Made by a program: the position numbers and the translations under genes | Assembly (NCBI GenBank): GCA_051745935.1 | Contig: JBNJEM010000023.1 | Location: 1 to 28,373, forward strand | DNA from: JBNJEM01 sp051745935 | GTDB lineage: Bacteria > Planctomycetota > Planctomycetia > Pirellulales > Pirellulaceae | Direction: 5' to 3' | Length of the DNA stretch: 28,373 nucleotides | The notes under the pieces: model-generated | The model's input: only the letters and a program-made list of their open reading frames with translations | The model's database searches: none | What the model was told of the DNA's origin: nothing | Part shown: positions 6,860 through 15,104 of the stretch, in pieces | Layout: every line of letters begins with the position of its first letter | How positions within the stretch are numbered: position 1 is the first letter of the stretch

Positions 6860-8962
6860 ATGATGATTCGCGTTGCCATGCTGCTACTGATTTGCTCGAT
6901 GTCCTTGCCAGTCATGGGCGCTGAAAAAGTCCACGATGTCGTTGTCTACGGCGGGACATCCGCTGGTGTAACCGCCGCCGTCGAAGCCGCTCGCCAGGGG
7001 CGCAGCGTGGTGATGGTGTGTCCCGATGAACATCTCGGTGGGCTTTCGGCCGGCGGGTTGGGCTGGACGGATACGGGACGCAAAGAGGTTATTGGGGGCC
7101 TGGCTCGCGAGTTTTATCATCGAGTCTGGAAACACTATCAAACCGAGGAGGCGTGGCGTTGGCAGAGTCGCGATGAATACGGTAACAAAGGACAAGGTAC
7201 GCGAGCGACCGATGGTGAGAAGCGAACCATGTGGATTTTCGAGCCACACGTGGCCGAGGAGATCTTTGACGCCATGATCGTCGAAGAAAAGGTGCCGGTT
7301 TTCCGCAACGCGTGGCTGGATCGTGAAAACGGCGTGAAAAAACGCGACGGCCGCATTACCGCGATTACAACACTCGCCGGCAAGACTTACCGCGGCCGGT
7401 TGTTCATTGACGCCACGTATGAAGGCGATCTCATGGCCGCCGCCGGCGTCAGCTATCACGTGGGCCGCGAATCGGCCGCCACGTATGATGAACAGTGGAA
7501 TGGGGTCCAAAAAGACGCCCGGCACCACGCACACTTCTTTCCGGAAGGCATTTCGCCGTATCGCGCGCCCGGCGATCCTTCGAGTGGTTTGTTGCCGAGA
7601 ATCTCGGACAAACCGCCCGGTGAAAATGGACAAGGCGATCATCGCGTCCAAGCCTATTGTTTTCGCATGTGCTTGACCCAAGTACCGGAAAACCGTGTCT
7701 CTTTCCCGAAACCCAAGGACTACGACGCCGCTCAATATGAATTGCTTCTCCGCGTGTTCGAGACCGGTTGGCGACAGACATTCCATAAGTTTGACCCCAT
7801 TCCCAATGCCAAGACCGATACCAATAACCATGGCCCCTTCAGCACGGATAACATCGGCTACAATTATGACTACCCGGAGGCGAGTTATGCGCGCCGGCGT
7901 GAAATCATCGCCGAGCATGAGCGATACCAAAAAGGACTGATGTACTTCCTCGCGAATGACCCTCGCGTGCCGGAAGATGTTCGCGAGCCCATGAGCCGTT
8001 GGGGGCTGGCGAAGGATGAATTCACCGACAACGGGAACTGGCCGCACCAGATCTACGTGCGCGAAGCACGCCGCATGATCGGCGCCTATGTGATGACGGA
8101 GCACGATTGTCTCTGCCGGGCGGACACCCCCAAGTCCGTCGGGATGGGATCCTACGCCATGGATTCCCACAACGTGCAGCGATACGTGACTGCCGAGGGA
8201 TTCGTCCAGAACGAGGGAGACATCGGCGTCCGGCCCCCCTACCCTTACATGATCAGCTACGATTCGCTCACGCCAAAGAAAGAACAGTGCGCCAACCTTC
8301 TCGTCCCCGTTTGCGTCTCGTCCTCGCACATCGCGTTCGGATCGATCCGGATGGAACCGGTATTCATGATCCTGGGCCAGTCCGCCGCGGTCGCGGCCGG
8401 CATGGCCCTTGACGCCGACCTCGCTGTTCAGGAGGTCAACTATCCCCGATTGAAGGAAAGACTACTCGAAAAAGGTCAGGTGCTCGAATGGAAGGGGCCA
8501 AAATCCCGCGCCAGCCGGTCCGTCCCGGCCGGGTCGCTGCCCGGCATCGTCGTCGATAATGACAAGGCGAAGCTCAGCGGCAACTGGCTGCCCAGTTCGG
8601 CGAAGGGAAAATTCGTCGGTCGGAGTTATCTCCATGACGATCATGAGGCCCAGGGCAAGAAGTCGGCCGTATTCACCGCCAAACCGCCGAGCGAGGGCAC
8701 CTACGCCGTGCGATTGGCCTATGCGCCCAGCAGCAACCGCGCCACCAATGTACCGGTTATCGTGCATCACGCGGACGGAAGCACCAAAGTGACGGTCAAC
8801 CAACGCGCGAAGCCCCCCATCGACGACCTGTTTATCGAACTCGGTGGATTTCGCTTCGAAGCGGATAAGCCGGGCACGGTCGAAATTCGCAATGATGAAG
8901 CTGACGGTTATGTCATTGTCGACGCCGTGCAGTGGCTGCCGGAGAAAGAAGACACGCAATAG
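6860..8962 (+). CDS. Secreted FAD-dependent oxidoreductase with golvesin/xanthan-lyase-type C-terminal domain
   Basis: A 700-residue protein with a cleavable signal peptide (about 1-21, ending VMGA). The FAD-binding Rossmann motif follows at once: VVVYGGTSAG (27-36), the GG-T-SAG form of the FAD_oxidored family. LFIDATYEGDLMAAAG further on is also typical of this family. The C-terminal 130 or so residues (from about 565) form a beta-rich domain of the golvesin/xanthan lyase accessory type, ending in DGYVIVDAVQWLP. Such fusions are common in Planctomycetota and are thought to act on polysaccharides or other extracellular substrates; the substrate here is unknown. AAGGAAAG lies about 9 nt before the double ATG. 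It converges with the propeller gene, leaving 63 bp between stops. Confidence 0.85.
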   Translation: MMIRVAMLLLICSMSLPVMGAEKVHDVVVYGGTSAGVTAAVEAARQGRSVVMVCPDEHLGGLSAGGLGWTDTGRKEVIGGLAREFYHRVWKHYQTEEAWRWQSRDEYGNKGQGTRATDGEKRTMWIFEPHVAEEIFDAMIVEEKVPVFRNAWLDRENGVKKRDGRITAITTLAGKTYRGRLFIDATYEGDLMAAAGVSYHVGRESAATYDEQWNGVQKDARHHAHFFPEGISPYRAPGDPSSGLLPRISDKPPGENGQGDHRVQAYCFRMCLTQVPENRVSFPKPKDYDAAQYELLLRVFETGWRQTFHKFDPIPNAKTDTNNHGPFSTDNIGYNYDYPEASYARRREIIAEHERYQKGLMYFLANDPRVPEDVREPMSRWGLAKDEFTDNGNWPHQIYVREARRMIGAYVMTEHDCLCRADTPKSVGMGSYAMDSHNVQRYVTAEGFVQNEGDIGVRPPYPYMISYDSLTPKKEQCANLLVPVCVSSSHIAFGSIRMEPVFMILGQSAAVAAGMALDADLAVQEVNYPRLKERLLEKGQVLEWKGPKSRASRSVPAGSLPGIVVDNDKAKLSGNWLPSSAKGKFVGRSYLHDDHEAQGKKSAVFTAKPPSEGTYAVRLAYAPSSNRATNVPVIVHHADGSTKVTVNQRAKPPIDDLFIELGGFRFEADKPGTVEIRNDEADGYVIVDAVQWLPEKEDTQ

Positions 8963-9025
8963 ACCCCGAAAAACTCTTCCGCTTTTCCGTGGATTACCTC
9001 GTCCGGCGGATGCACGCGAGGTTCA

Positions 9026-12000
9026 TTAATCGCCGATGCAGTGCAGTGTTCCGTCGACGGTTGAGAGGTAGAGTCGCCCGTGGGCCACTGCCATGCCGTC
9101 GTACACGGGGGCGGCATCCAGCTTCAGTGTGCCTCGGTCCGCCCCATCGCTGGTTGCCAGCGTGAACAGAACGCCGCCGCGTCTGCCCTCATAGGCGGCC
9201 CAGGGATCGTTGCGAACGAGCTTGTCAGGCGTTCCCGCGCAGAGCAACGTGTTTCCGCCGACGGCCATCGCGGTGACACGAACTGGCACGGAGCGTGACC
9301 AGCGCGTCTTCTTCGGCCGCGGCCATTTCTTGATGAGTCGTTGTTCCTCTTGGCGCTGCTTCGGTGATGTCGACTTCCGGTCGGTTGCCACCACCCGATA
9401 GGCGTTTGTACCCGGTTCAATGTACCGCCCGTGTCCGCGGGATTCGTGAACCCGAACGCAATAGACGCCTTGTTCATCGTGCACCAGCAGTTCGCCTTGA
9501 TCACGCCCATCGACGAGCCAGAGAGTGCGGTTGAACCAGGAGTCGTCCAACATCCCGGCGGTTGCGCCCACTCGCTGTCCCCAGCCCACTTTGGGCCGAT
9601 CCGAACCGAACACTCGCACGTGACGCATGTAGACGCTCCGACCTTCGCTGACGAGCAGATCCAAAAAAACGCCGGTGTCGTCATTCTGGTAGCGGCCGGT
9701 ATCGACTGGCATATCCTGCTGGTGAGCGATCCGGCGTTTATCGAGTACCTTGCCTGTCGAGGCATCCAAGCAATACGCCATCAAACCTCCGTCCAGGAAT
9801 GAGCTGCGTCCCGCCACGGCGTAGACCTTTCCGTCGCGGACCAGCACGCTGCCGTTCAAGGGCCACGCCGATTCCAGGCTTCCATGAGCGACGACCAGCC
9901 GGTTCGTCGGCGCCGCGTGGAATCGCCAGATCAAGGCTCCATCCGACAACCGCAGGCAGTACACCCACCCGTCACGGCCGCCGAAGATAACCCGGCCATC
10001 CCACACCGTCGGTGGGGTGTCCAGGCCTCCTCCGGCTAAATAGCTCCACTTTTCGGCGCCACTTTCAGCATCCAAGGCGTGGATGGTAGGAAACGCCACG
10101 GAGGCGATAAGCACATGGTCGCCGCTTACGACCGGCGCGCTGACTGGTCCACCAGGCGAGGGAGCCTTCCATTTAACTGTCAGGTTACTCGGCGCGGGAC
10201 CGCTGGCGCAGCCGGTTCGAGCCGCGTCGTGCCGGTACATCGGCCAGTCTTCCGACTTCGAACCACCGGTTTCGGATTGCGAGCTCGAGACGTTGTCGTA
10301 TGCAGGGCCTGTTTCCAATCGATCACTTGAGTCCGATGCTGGAATCTTTTTCGTCTCCGGGTCGGGCCCCTCTTGTTTGGCGTTAGGCGCCAACGCGTAG
10401 AATCCGTTCAGCTTTGACGTGATATAGCAGTCGCACGGATGGGGCGTGGAATAAAGGAGCCCATTGCAGGGCATGACGCCATATCGGCACGTGCCTCGGA
10501 CCCAGTGGTTTCGGTTTACATCGCCCGAAGTCCAATCGATAAACTCAACGCCGCGATAGCTTGTGAGCAGATACCGATCCGTGGCCTTATTGCGATAGCA
10601 GCGGTGGTGATGACCATAATCGAGCGCTTTCTTGGTGGAGACCCGGCGCTGCTCCACGCCGGTTTCCGGTTCCAGTCCCACGATCGACATGGTCTCCTTA
10701 TCGTGGACCCAGACAAGCCCCTGCGTGACGAACACGTCCGGCACGCAGAAGTGCCCCCAGTTTCCGCATCGGTACTGCCACAGCGGATCGCCTGTCTTCG
10801 TGTCATAGGCTTGCAGCCGGGCCTTGATGACCCGCCATCCGATTCGCTTCTGGATCGGCTCCAACTGGCAGAGCAAAACCACCTCTTCGGTTGCCACCAA
10901 CGTGCACATTTCGGACATGCGGTGGTGGTATCGACTGGTGTAATCGGAGTTTCGAGGCCGGGGGGAGCACCACAGTTCTTCCCCCGTGTCGAGATCGAGA
11001 CTAACCACTTCCTCTTCGTCCAATACGAACACTTGATTGCCGATAGCGGCCAGCAGCAGATGAGTGACCCGCTCCAGCGGTCCGGTCTTGGTGCTGGTAC
11101 CCACGAAGTCGCCCGTTCTCCAGAGCTCATTACCTGTCTTCGCATCCAGAACGGTCACGTACTTTTTCACCGGCGGTTTATCCTTCACCTTGCCTGGCCC
11201 CTGTGGTTGCTTATTAACCGAAAGGATCAGCAATCCATCCTGGTAAAGAATCTCGTCGGCATGGTCGGTTCCTTCGTAGCGTTGAACAACGTCTCCAGTG
11301 GCGGCGTCGAGTGCCGTCAGCTCCGCGTTGAAACCCAGGGTGACGTAGATGCGATCGCCGACAGCCACCAAACGTTTGGGCACGTTGTTGGGCTGGTTGA
11401 ATCGTTCGTTCCAGAACGTGCTCCAGGCGCGCCATCCCCAATCGGTGATCGGCTTTCGCCACAGCTCGATACCGTTGAATGCGTCCCGGGCCACGAGGAA
11501 CCATTTATCCGGCGCCGCGCCCGCCATGGCGGGTGGGGCTTCGTCAACGATGGTAAACACTCGCCCATTCGCCGAGACCATGGCGCTGACACTGGGAACG
11601 GTATTGTGGTGGCGCGACCAGAGCGGAGCGGCTTTCCATTGGAACCGCCGCGGTGGACCGACGGCCTGATCGCGCGCCACGGCATTTCCGCTGGGATCAT
11701 GCAGCCAGTGAGTCCACTCATCCAGGTCCGCCGAACGGGTCTTGACTGTTCGCTGCCACCCGTCCGAGTGTTTGACGTAGGCCACGCCGCCGGGGACCAG
11801 CGCCCGGTTTACCTCCGACATGGGCACGGGACCCAAATCATGGGCAACGACGAGATTCACCAGATTATCCGCGTACGGCAACCGGGAACCGCGCAGGGCA
11901 TCCACACTCACCGTTCCCCGTAGTCCCCGTGCACGAAGGTATTGACGGGCTTTCTTCACATTGGCCGGATCGGCGTCCAAACCGTGAACCAGGCATTGAT

Positions 12001-12226
12001 TTGACGCGTGCAGGTCCGCCGTCAACCGACCGTCGCCGCAGCCGAGGTGTACGATGAGCCCACTTGAAACGCCCGTGTCCGGTAGGTTCGATCCCGTGAA
12101 GTCCTCGGCGCACAGGGTTTGAAACGCCAACGGGATACCGAGACCTGGCGGCCAGGTCAACGAAACGGTCATGAAAACCACGACGAAAACGATAGGGACA
12201 CAACGTGACCGGGAGGAAAGTCTCAT
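9026..12226 (-). CDS. Exported methyltransferase-like / PQQ-type beta-propeller fusion
   Basis: A 1066-residue protein. Residues 1-41 have a basic start and a long hydrophobic stretch (a signal peptide or anchor). Residues about 55-155 resemble a class I SAM methyltransferase: motif I VHLGCGDGRLT (59-69), an acidic residue at the next strand (HGLDADP) and LVPGGVAYVKH in the post-motif position. The rest is two sets of PQQ/Trp-type propeller blades (TALDAATGD, TVLDAKTGNELW, LDTGEELW, HALDAESGAEKW, CLDASTGKV and others), joined by a low-complexity Ser/Glu linker near LETGPAYDN. The ATG at 12226 has AGGAG 7 nt upstream; longer frames to 12505 would cross the palindromic element and are rejected. 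SAM is not expected outside the cytoplasm, so the first domain may be a non-catalytic binding module. Similar fusions occur in Planctomycetota. Confidence 0.8.
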   Translation of the reverse strand: MRLSSRSRCVPIVFVVVFMTVSLTWPPGLGIPLAFQTLCAEDFTGSNLPDTGVSSGLIVHLGCGDGRLTADLHASNQCLVHGLDADPANVKKARQYLRARGLRGTVSVDALRGSRLPYADNLVNLVVAHDLGPVPMSEVNRALVPGGVAYVKHSDGWQRTVKTRSADLDEWTHWLHDPSGNAVARDQAVGPPRRFQWKAAPLWSRHHNTVPSVSAMVSANGRVFTIVDEAPPAMAGAAPDKWFLVARDAFNGIELWRKPITDWGWRAWSTFWNERFNQPNNVPKRLVAVGDRIYVTLGFNAELTALDAATGDVVQRYEGTDHADEILYQDGLLILSVNKQPQGPGKVKDKPPVKKYVTVLDAKTGNELWRTGDFVGTSTKTGPLERVTHLLLAAIGNQVFVLDEEEVVSLDLDTGEELWCSPRPRNSDYTSRYHHRMSEMCTLVATEEVVLLCQLEPIQKRIGWRVIKARLQAYDTKTGDPLWQYRCGNWGHFCVPDVFVTQGLVWVHDKETMSIVGLEPETGVEQRRVSTKKALDYGHHHRCYRNKATDRYLLTSYRGVEFIDWTSGDVNRNHWVRGTCRYGVMPCNGLLYSTPHPCDCYITSKLNGFYALAPNAKQEGPDPETKKIPASDSSDRLETGPAYDNVSSSQSETGGSKSEDWPMYRHDAARTGCASGPAPSNLTVKWKAPSPGGPVSAPVVSGDHVLIASVAFPTIHALDAESGAEKWSYLAGGGLDTPPTVWDGRVIFGGRDGWVYCLRLSDGALIWRFHAAPTNRLVVAHGSLESAWPLNGSVLVRDGKVYAVAGRSSFLDGGLMAYCLDASTGKVLDKRRIAHQQDMPVDTGRYQNDDTGVFLDLLVSEGRSVYMRHVRVFGSDRPKVGWGQRVGATAGMLDDSWFNRTLWLVDGRDQGELLVHDEQGVYCVRVHESRGHGRYIEPGTNAYRVVATDRKSTSPKQRQEEQRLIKKWPRPKKTRWSRSVPVRVTAMAVGGNTLLCAGTPDKLVRNDPWAAYEGRRGGVLFTLATSDGADRGTLKLDAAPVYDGMAVAHGRLYLSTVDGTLHCIGD

Positions 12227-12233
12227 TTGAGTG

Positions 12234-12238
12234 CTCCT
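12234..12238 (-). promoter_or_regulatory. Shine-Dalgarno site of the methyltransferase-like/propeller gene
   Basis: AGGAG on the minus strand, 7 nt before the ATG at 12226. It lies within the 10 bp sequence GTGCTCCTAG (12231-12240) that is repeated directly on the other side of the palindromic element (12493-12502). Confidence 0.7.
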
Positions 12239-12248
12239 AGTTCCACAG

Positions 12249-12284
12249 CGCCACTTTGGTTGAACCAATGAACGCAAAGCGTTG
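12249..12284 (+). repeat. Dispersed 36 bp repeat, copy A
   Basis: It matches the minus-strand copy at 14906-14941 at 31 of 36 positions; all five differences are A/G changes. It begins CGCCACTTTGGTTG and ends AAGCGTTG, and its first bases belong to the terminal inverted repeat of the surrounding element. Confidence 0.75.
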
Positions 12285-12302
12285 CGATAGAATGTTTTAG
12301 CC

Positions 12303-12323
12303 CCACCGGCACAGGGCCGGTGG
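12303..12323. repeat. REP-like hairpin, left copy
   Basis: CCACCGGC, loop ACAGG, GCCGGTGG: a perfect 8 bp stem. The identical 21 bp sequence recurs at 12452-12472. Confidence 0.85.
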
Positions 12324-12351
12324 TTAGCGGGTTTGAAAACTAATTCGCGCC

Positions 12352-12408
12352 CTGTTCCCGCCCGCCCTCGCCGCTGGTCACAGGAGCGGCGAGGGCGGGC
12401 GGGAACAG
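12352..12408. repeat. Perfect 24 bp inverted repeat at element centre
   Basis: Arms 12352-12375 and 12385-12408 are exact reverse complements with a 9-base loop. The arms are G+C-rich (for example CCCGCCCGCCCTCGCCG) and would form a very stable hairpin or cruciform. Confidence 0.9.
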
Positions 12409-12451
12409 CCGATTGTGTGGGGGGGATATTTATAGTTACCAAACCAACAAG

Positions 12452-12472
12452 CCACCGGCACAGGGCCGGTGG
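12452..12472. repeat. REP-like hairpin, right copy
   Basis: Identical in sequence and orientation to 12303-12323. Because each is a palindrome apart from its loop, the pair also supports the mirrored layout of the element. Confidence 0.85.
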
Positions 12473-12567
12473 GGAAGTATCGAAGTGGCGCTGTGCTCCT
12501 AGCAATTGGCTTGTTTTTTACCCTGTCCCAAAATTGTACCACAGGTCTACTTCGGATGTGCAACGGT

Positions 12568-12609
12568 CCTCCGAGCCCACCGAAAGTGGCCCCTCGACGG
12601 GCTCGGAGG
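12568..12609. terminator. Hairpin just downstream of the radical SAM gene
   Basis: CCTCCGAGCCC (12568-12578) pairs perfectly with GGGCTCGGAGG (12599-12609), with a few more pairs outside if a G-T wobble is allowed. It lies 32 bp past the stop of the minus-strand radical SAM gene. There is no T tract, so it may be a rho-independent-like terminator of weak form or simply another REP-type palindrome. Confidence 0.4.
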
Positions 12610-12640
12610 GCCATGGTACGTTGGATCGCACGGAACGCGA

Positions 12641-13516
12641 CTAGGTCAATAACGTATCCGCGCCGTGGAATCCGGATACCGGAAGACCGGTGTTTTCGCG
12701 GACGAAATCGGCCAGCCGGTCCACTTCTTCGTCGCTCATTGGCGACACATAGCTTTCCGCGGGTGGACGGGCGACGGTGTAGATCTGGATCCATTTGAGT
12801 TGCCCGCCGGCAGCGATGATTTCCTTCAAGCGATCACAGTAGGCCCGCCGTTCGCTTTCAGGCGGACCTTCCCCATGGATGCGCATGAACAACGACTGGA
12901 TGACGAGTGGCCGTTGCCGGGCCGCGTGTGAAATGTTGCTCAGGACAGTTTCGAACGGAACGGGGGCGCGATTGACCCGCTGGTAATAGCGGGAAGTCCC
13001 CGCGTCGAGCTTGGCCCAAATCTCGCCGTTGTTTTGGTCCAGAATGTCGAGCCCTTCTTGGACCTTTTCCCGGTGAAAGGTGCTGGCGTTCGTAATAAGA
13101 ACCAGCGGGATCCGCGGCAAGTTCCGCTTTCGCTTCACGTCAGCGACGGCTTCCACGATTTCAGGGAAGTTACGATGCAGCGTCGGCTCACCATCGCCCG
13201 AGAAGGCGATGTTGGTGAGTTGCCGAAAGGACTGAGGCGTATCACGGAACCTGTCGCCTGAGTACAGATCCCCGGATGTGACCAAATCAATCGTCCGCTC
13301 CAATTCTTGGAGCATGCGGGCGGTATCGACAAAGCGGGTTTCCTTCGTGGAAACCCGCCTGACCTGGCAGTAGGCACAGTTGAAATTACAGACTTTGTCG
13401 GGGTTCAGGTTGATGCCGATCGAGATGCCCCCGGAACGGCGACTCAGAACCGGGTACACGAACCGATTCTCTTCAAAGTACCGTTCGTGCCGGGAGAACA
13501 AGCGATTAACGGACAT
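12641..13516 (-). CDS. Radical SAM protein (COG0731/Tyw1-like group)
   Basis: A 291-residue cytosolic enzyme. The [4Fe-4S]-binding CxxxCxxC motif is CNFNCAYC with C43, C47 and C50. Next comes NIAFSGDGEPTLH, the GE/GDGEP SAM-contacting strand, and later LVLITNAST and WAKLDAGT, all typical of the COG0731 group related to wyosine-forming enzymes. No extra cysteine cluster is seen at the C-terminus, so it is a minimal member and its substrate is unknown. An ATG at 13549 is possible, but AAGGAG lies 10 nt before the ATG at 13516 and inside the longer version, so 13516 is chosen. It follows ilvC on the same strand after 88 bp and may be read from the same transcript, without an evident metabolic link. 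Confidence 0.85.
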   Translation of the reverse strand: MSVNRLFSRHERYFEENRFVYPVLSRRSGGISIGINLNPDKVCNFNCAYCQVRRVSTKETRFVDTARMLQELERTIDLVTSGDLYSGDRFRDTPQSFRQLTNIAFSGDGEPTLHRNFPEIVEAVADVKRKRNLPRIPLVLITNASTFHREKVQEGLDILDQNNGEIWAKLDAGTSRYYQRVNRAPVPFETVLSNISHAARQRPLVIQSLFMRIHGEGPPESERRAYCDRLKEIIAAGGQLKWIQIYTVARPPAESYVSPMSDEEVDRLADFVRENTGLPVSGFHGADTLLT

Positions 13517-13526
13517 ATGCCTGTGA

Positions 13527-13532
13527 CTCCTT
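13527..13532 (-). promoter_or_regulatory. Shine-Dalgarno site of the radical SAM gene
   Basis: AAGGAG on the minus strand, 10 nt before the ATG at 13516. It selects that start over the upstream ATG at 13549. Confidence 0.65.
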
Positions 13533-13604
13533 CTCCCCCCTTTGCTCACTGGCGGCTCGACAGCTCGCCACCAGCCGAATTCGACCTGGCGGCCCCGTGC
13601 TCTT

Positions 13605-14612
13605 TCAGGTGATTTCCTTGGCGTCGATCCAGGACATCAATTGGCGCAGGCGCCGGCCCACTTCTTCCATGTGCTGCTGTCGATTCAGGCGGCGCTGCGT
13701 TTTGAAAGCGGGGGCGCCCGCCTTGTTTTCAAGGATCCATTCACGGGCGAACTGACCGGACTGGATTTCTTCCAGGATCTTTTTCATCTCGTCACGCGTT
13801 TTCTGGGTGATCACGCGTGAACCTCTCGTATAGTCCCCGTATTCGGCCGTGTTCGACACACTGTAGCGCATGTAGTTCAATCCGCCCTGGTAGAACAGAT
13901 CCACAATCAGCTTCAGTTCGTGCAGACACTCGAAGTACGCCATTTCGGGTTGGTAACCCGCGTCCACCAATGTTTCGAAAGCGGCGCGAACCAATTCGCT
14001 GACGCCGCCACACAGGACGACTTGTTCGCCAAACAGATCGGTTTCCGTTTCTTCGGCGATCGTCGTTTGAATAACCCCCCCGCGGGTACCGCCGATCCCT
14101 TTCGCGTAGGCCAACCCCAAGTTAAACGTCGTTTCACTTGCCCCTTCACTGGTCGCGATCAGGCAAGGAACCCCTCCTCCGCTCTCGAACTCGCTTCGCA
14201 CCAAGTGCCCCGGCCCTTTGGGGGCGACAAGCAACGTATCGACGCCCTCGGGGGCCTCCACCTGGCCGAAATGGACATTGAAGCCGTGTGAACACATCAA
14301 AATGTTGCCGGGAGCGAGATTATTGAGTACGCATTCCCGATACAGGTCGGCCTGGATCTCATCGGGCAGCAGAACATTGATCAGATCGGCTTCCTTGGTC
14401 GCGTCACTCAGCGACCGCGGCTCGAAGCCGTGCTTCACGGCCAGGTCATGATTGGGAGTTCCAGGCTTGTCACTCACCACCACGTTACAGCCACTGTCCC
14501 GCAGGTTTTGGGCTTGAGCATGGCCTTGGGAACCGTAGCCGAGAATAGCAATTGTTTTGTTTTTCAGCAGCGACAAATCAGCGTCGTTGTCGTAATAAAT
14601 AGTGGCAGGCAT
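13605..14612 (-). CDS. ilvC: Ketol-acid reductoisomerase (short, class I)
   Basis: A 335-residue enzyme that isomerises and reduces 2-acetolactate in valine, leucine and isoleucine synthesis. The Rossmann motif is LGYGSQGHAQ (24-33). Metal and catalytic residues fit the short-form pattern: H109 (CSHGFNVHFG), KGPGH (132-136), D192 and E196 (DLFGEQ), E228 and E232 (ECLHE), S253 (SVSNTAEYGD). The cofactor-selecting loop reads SDKPGTPNH (47-55): it lacks the Arg and Ser residues common in NADPH-specific enzymes and carries an acidic residue, hinting at altered NADH/NADPH preference. GGAAGG sits 9 nt before the ATG. ilvN lies upstream on the same strand but 553 bp away; no ilvB is in the window. 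Confidence 0.97.
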   Translation of the reverse strand: MPATIYYDNDADLSLLKNKTIAILGYGSQGHAQAQNLRDSGCNVVVSDKPGTPNHDLAVKHGFEPRSLSDATKEADLINVLLPDEIQADLYRECVLNNLAPGNILMCSHGFNVHFGQVEAPEGVDTLLVAPKGPGHLVRSEFESGGGVPCLIATSEGASETTFNLGLAYAKGIGGTRGGVIQTTIAEETETDLFGEQVVLCGGVSELVRAAFETLVDAGYQPEMAYFECLHELKLIVDLFYQGGLNYMRYSVSNTAEYGDYTRGSRVITQKTRDEMKKILEEIQSGQFAREWILENKAGAPAFKTQRRLNRQQHMEEVGRRLRQLMSWIDAKEIT

Positions 14613-14905
14613 AAGTCGTTCGCCTTCCGTTGAAAGTTTTCAAAATTCCCCAGGACCTTAGCCGGGGCGCACACCATGTGACGGGCCAGCGTGCCGCGGT
14701 TTACCCGCAGGGGTCAGGCGGCACCTCGTGGCCGTACATCCCGAAAATGTTCCACCGAATTCGTGCAATTCCTGAAGCAACGCAGCGTAGGGATCTCACT
14801 GGAAACCCCAAATTCGCCAGCTTTAATGGCAGTGCCCACACCGCGCGGCGCCGCGACGATTCTTCCCCAGCGGCCCGGAGCCAGTGGGGGCAACACTCGC
14901 CTTCC

Positions 14906-14941
14906 CAACGCTTCGCGTCCATCGGCCCAACCAAAGTGGCG
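14906..14941 (-). repeat. Dispersed 36 bp repeat, copy B
   Basis: Minus-strand match (31 of 36) to 12249-12284 with only A/G differences. Sequence beyond it (on the minus strand, CCCCCACTGG then GGGCCGCTGGGG) also loosely follows copy A's CCCCACCGG...GGGCCGGTGG. Confidence 0.7.
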
Positions 14942-14989
14942 TTATCCACCTGGTGGGGCCATCCAACGAAGCAATCACTCAAAAACAAC

Positions 14990-15104
14990 TTCCGCAATTC
15001 AACGGGCCGCCAAGTCATCGGGCACACTGGCTCCGCTCGCGATCCGTGTTTTCCGTGGAAGCAATGCGTCTTGCCGCTCGCTCAGCCAGTGCCACCCTCC
15101 GAAA
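14990..15104 (-). repeat. Dispersed intergenic repeat, long copy
   Basis: A 115 bp minus-strand relative of 5812-5877. It shares the two terminal 15-mers exactly. It contains a CACTGGCT/AGCCAGTG stem whose interior is missing from the shorter copy; GCGAGCGG occurs twice inside and could have mediated that loss. Confidence 0.75.

Larger units (their letters stand above)
12241..12495. mobile_element. MITE-like near-palindromic element, about 255 bp
   Basis: Ends are perfect 13 bp inverted repeats (12244-12256 and 12483-12495, core AGCGCCACTT). Moving inward, each side has the same hairpin (12303-12323 and 12452-12472), then a related GGTTTG-AAACTA-like segment, and the centre is a perfect 24 bp stem (12352-12408). 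The left arm carries about 30 extra bases shared with a repeat at 14906-14941. A 10 bp direct repeat, GTGCTCCTAG, flanks the unit (12231-12240 and 12493-12502) and could be a target-site duplication. No transposase frame is present, so any movement would need one supplied elsewhere. It sits directly upstream of the propeller gene's ribosome binding site. Confidence 0.6.

Noticed and set aside
6884..8329. 481-codon open frame on the minus strand
   Set aside because: It is antisense to the FAD oxidoreductase, which has clear motifs, a signal peptide and a ribosome binding site. Long antisense frames are expected in GC-rich DNA, and its product matches nothing recognisable.
8963..9025. Bidirectional terminator between the two convergent genes
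   Set aside because: Only a 5 bp CCTCG/CGAGG pairing is present, with no T tract; too weak to annotate.
10439..11923. 494-codon open frame on the plus strand
   Set aside because: Antisense to the propeller gene, whose repeated blade motifs are unmistakable; the antisense product has no domain-like pattern.
12227..12505. Upstream extension of the propeller gene by 93 codons
   Set aside because: The extension would translate through the palindromic element and place the signal peptide inside the protein; the ATG at 12226 has a good AGGAG site.
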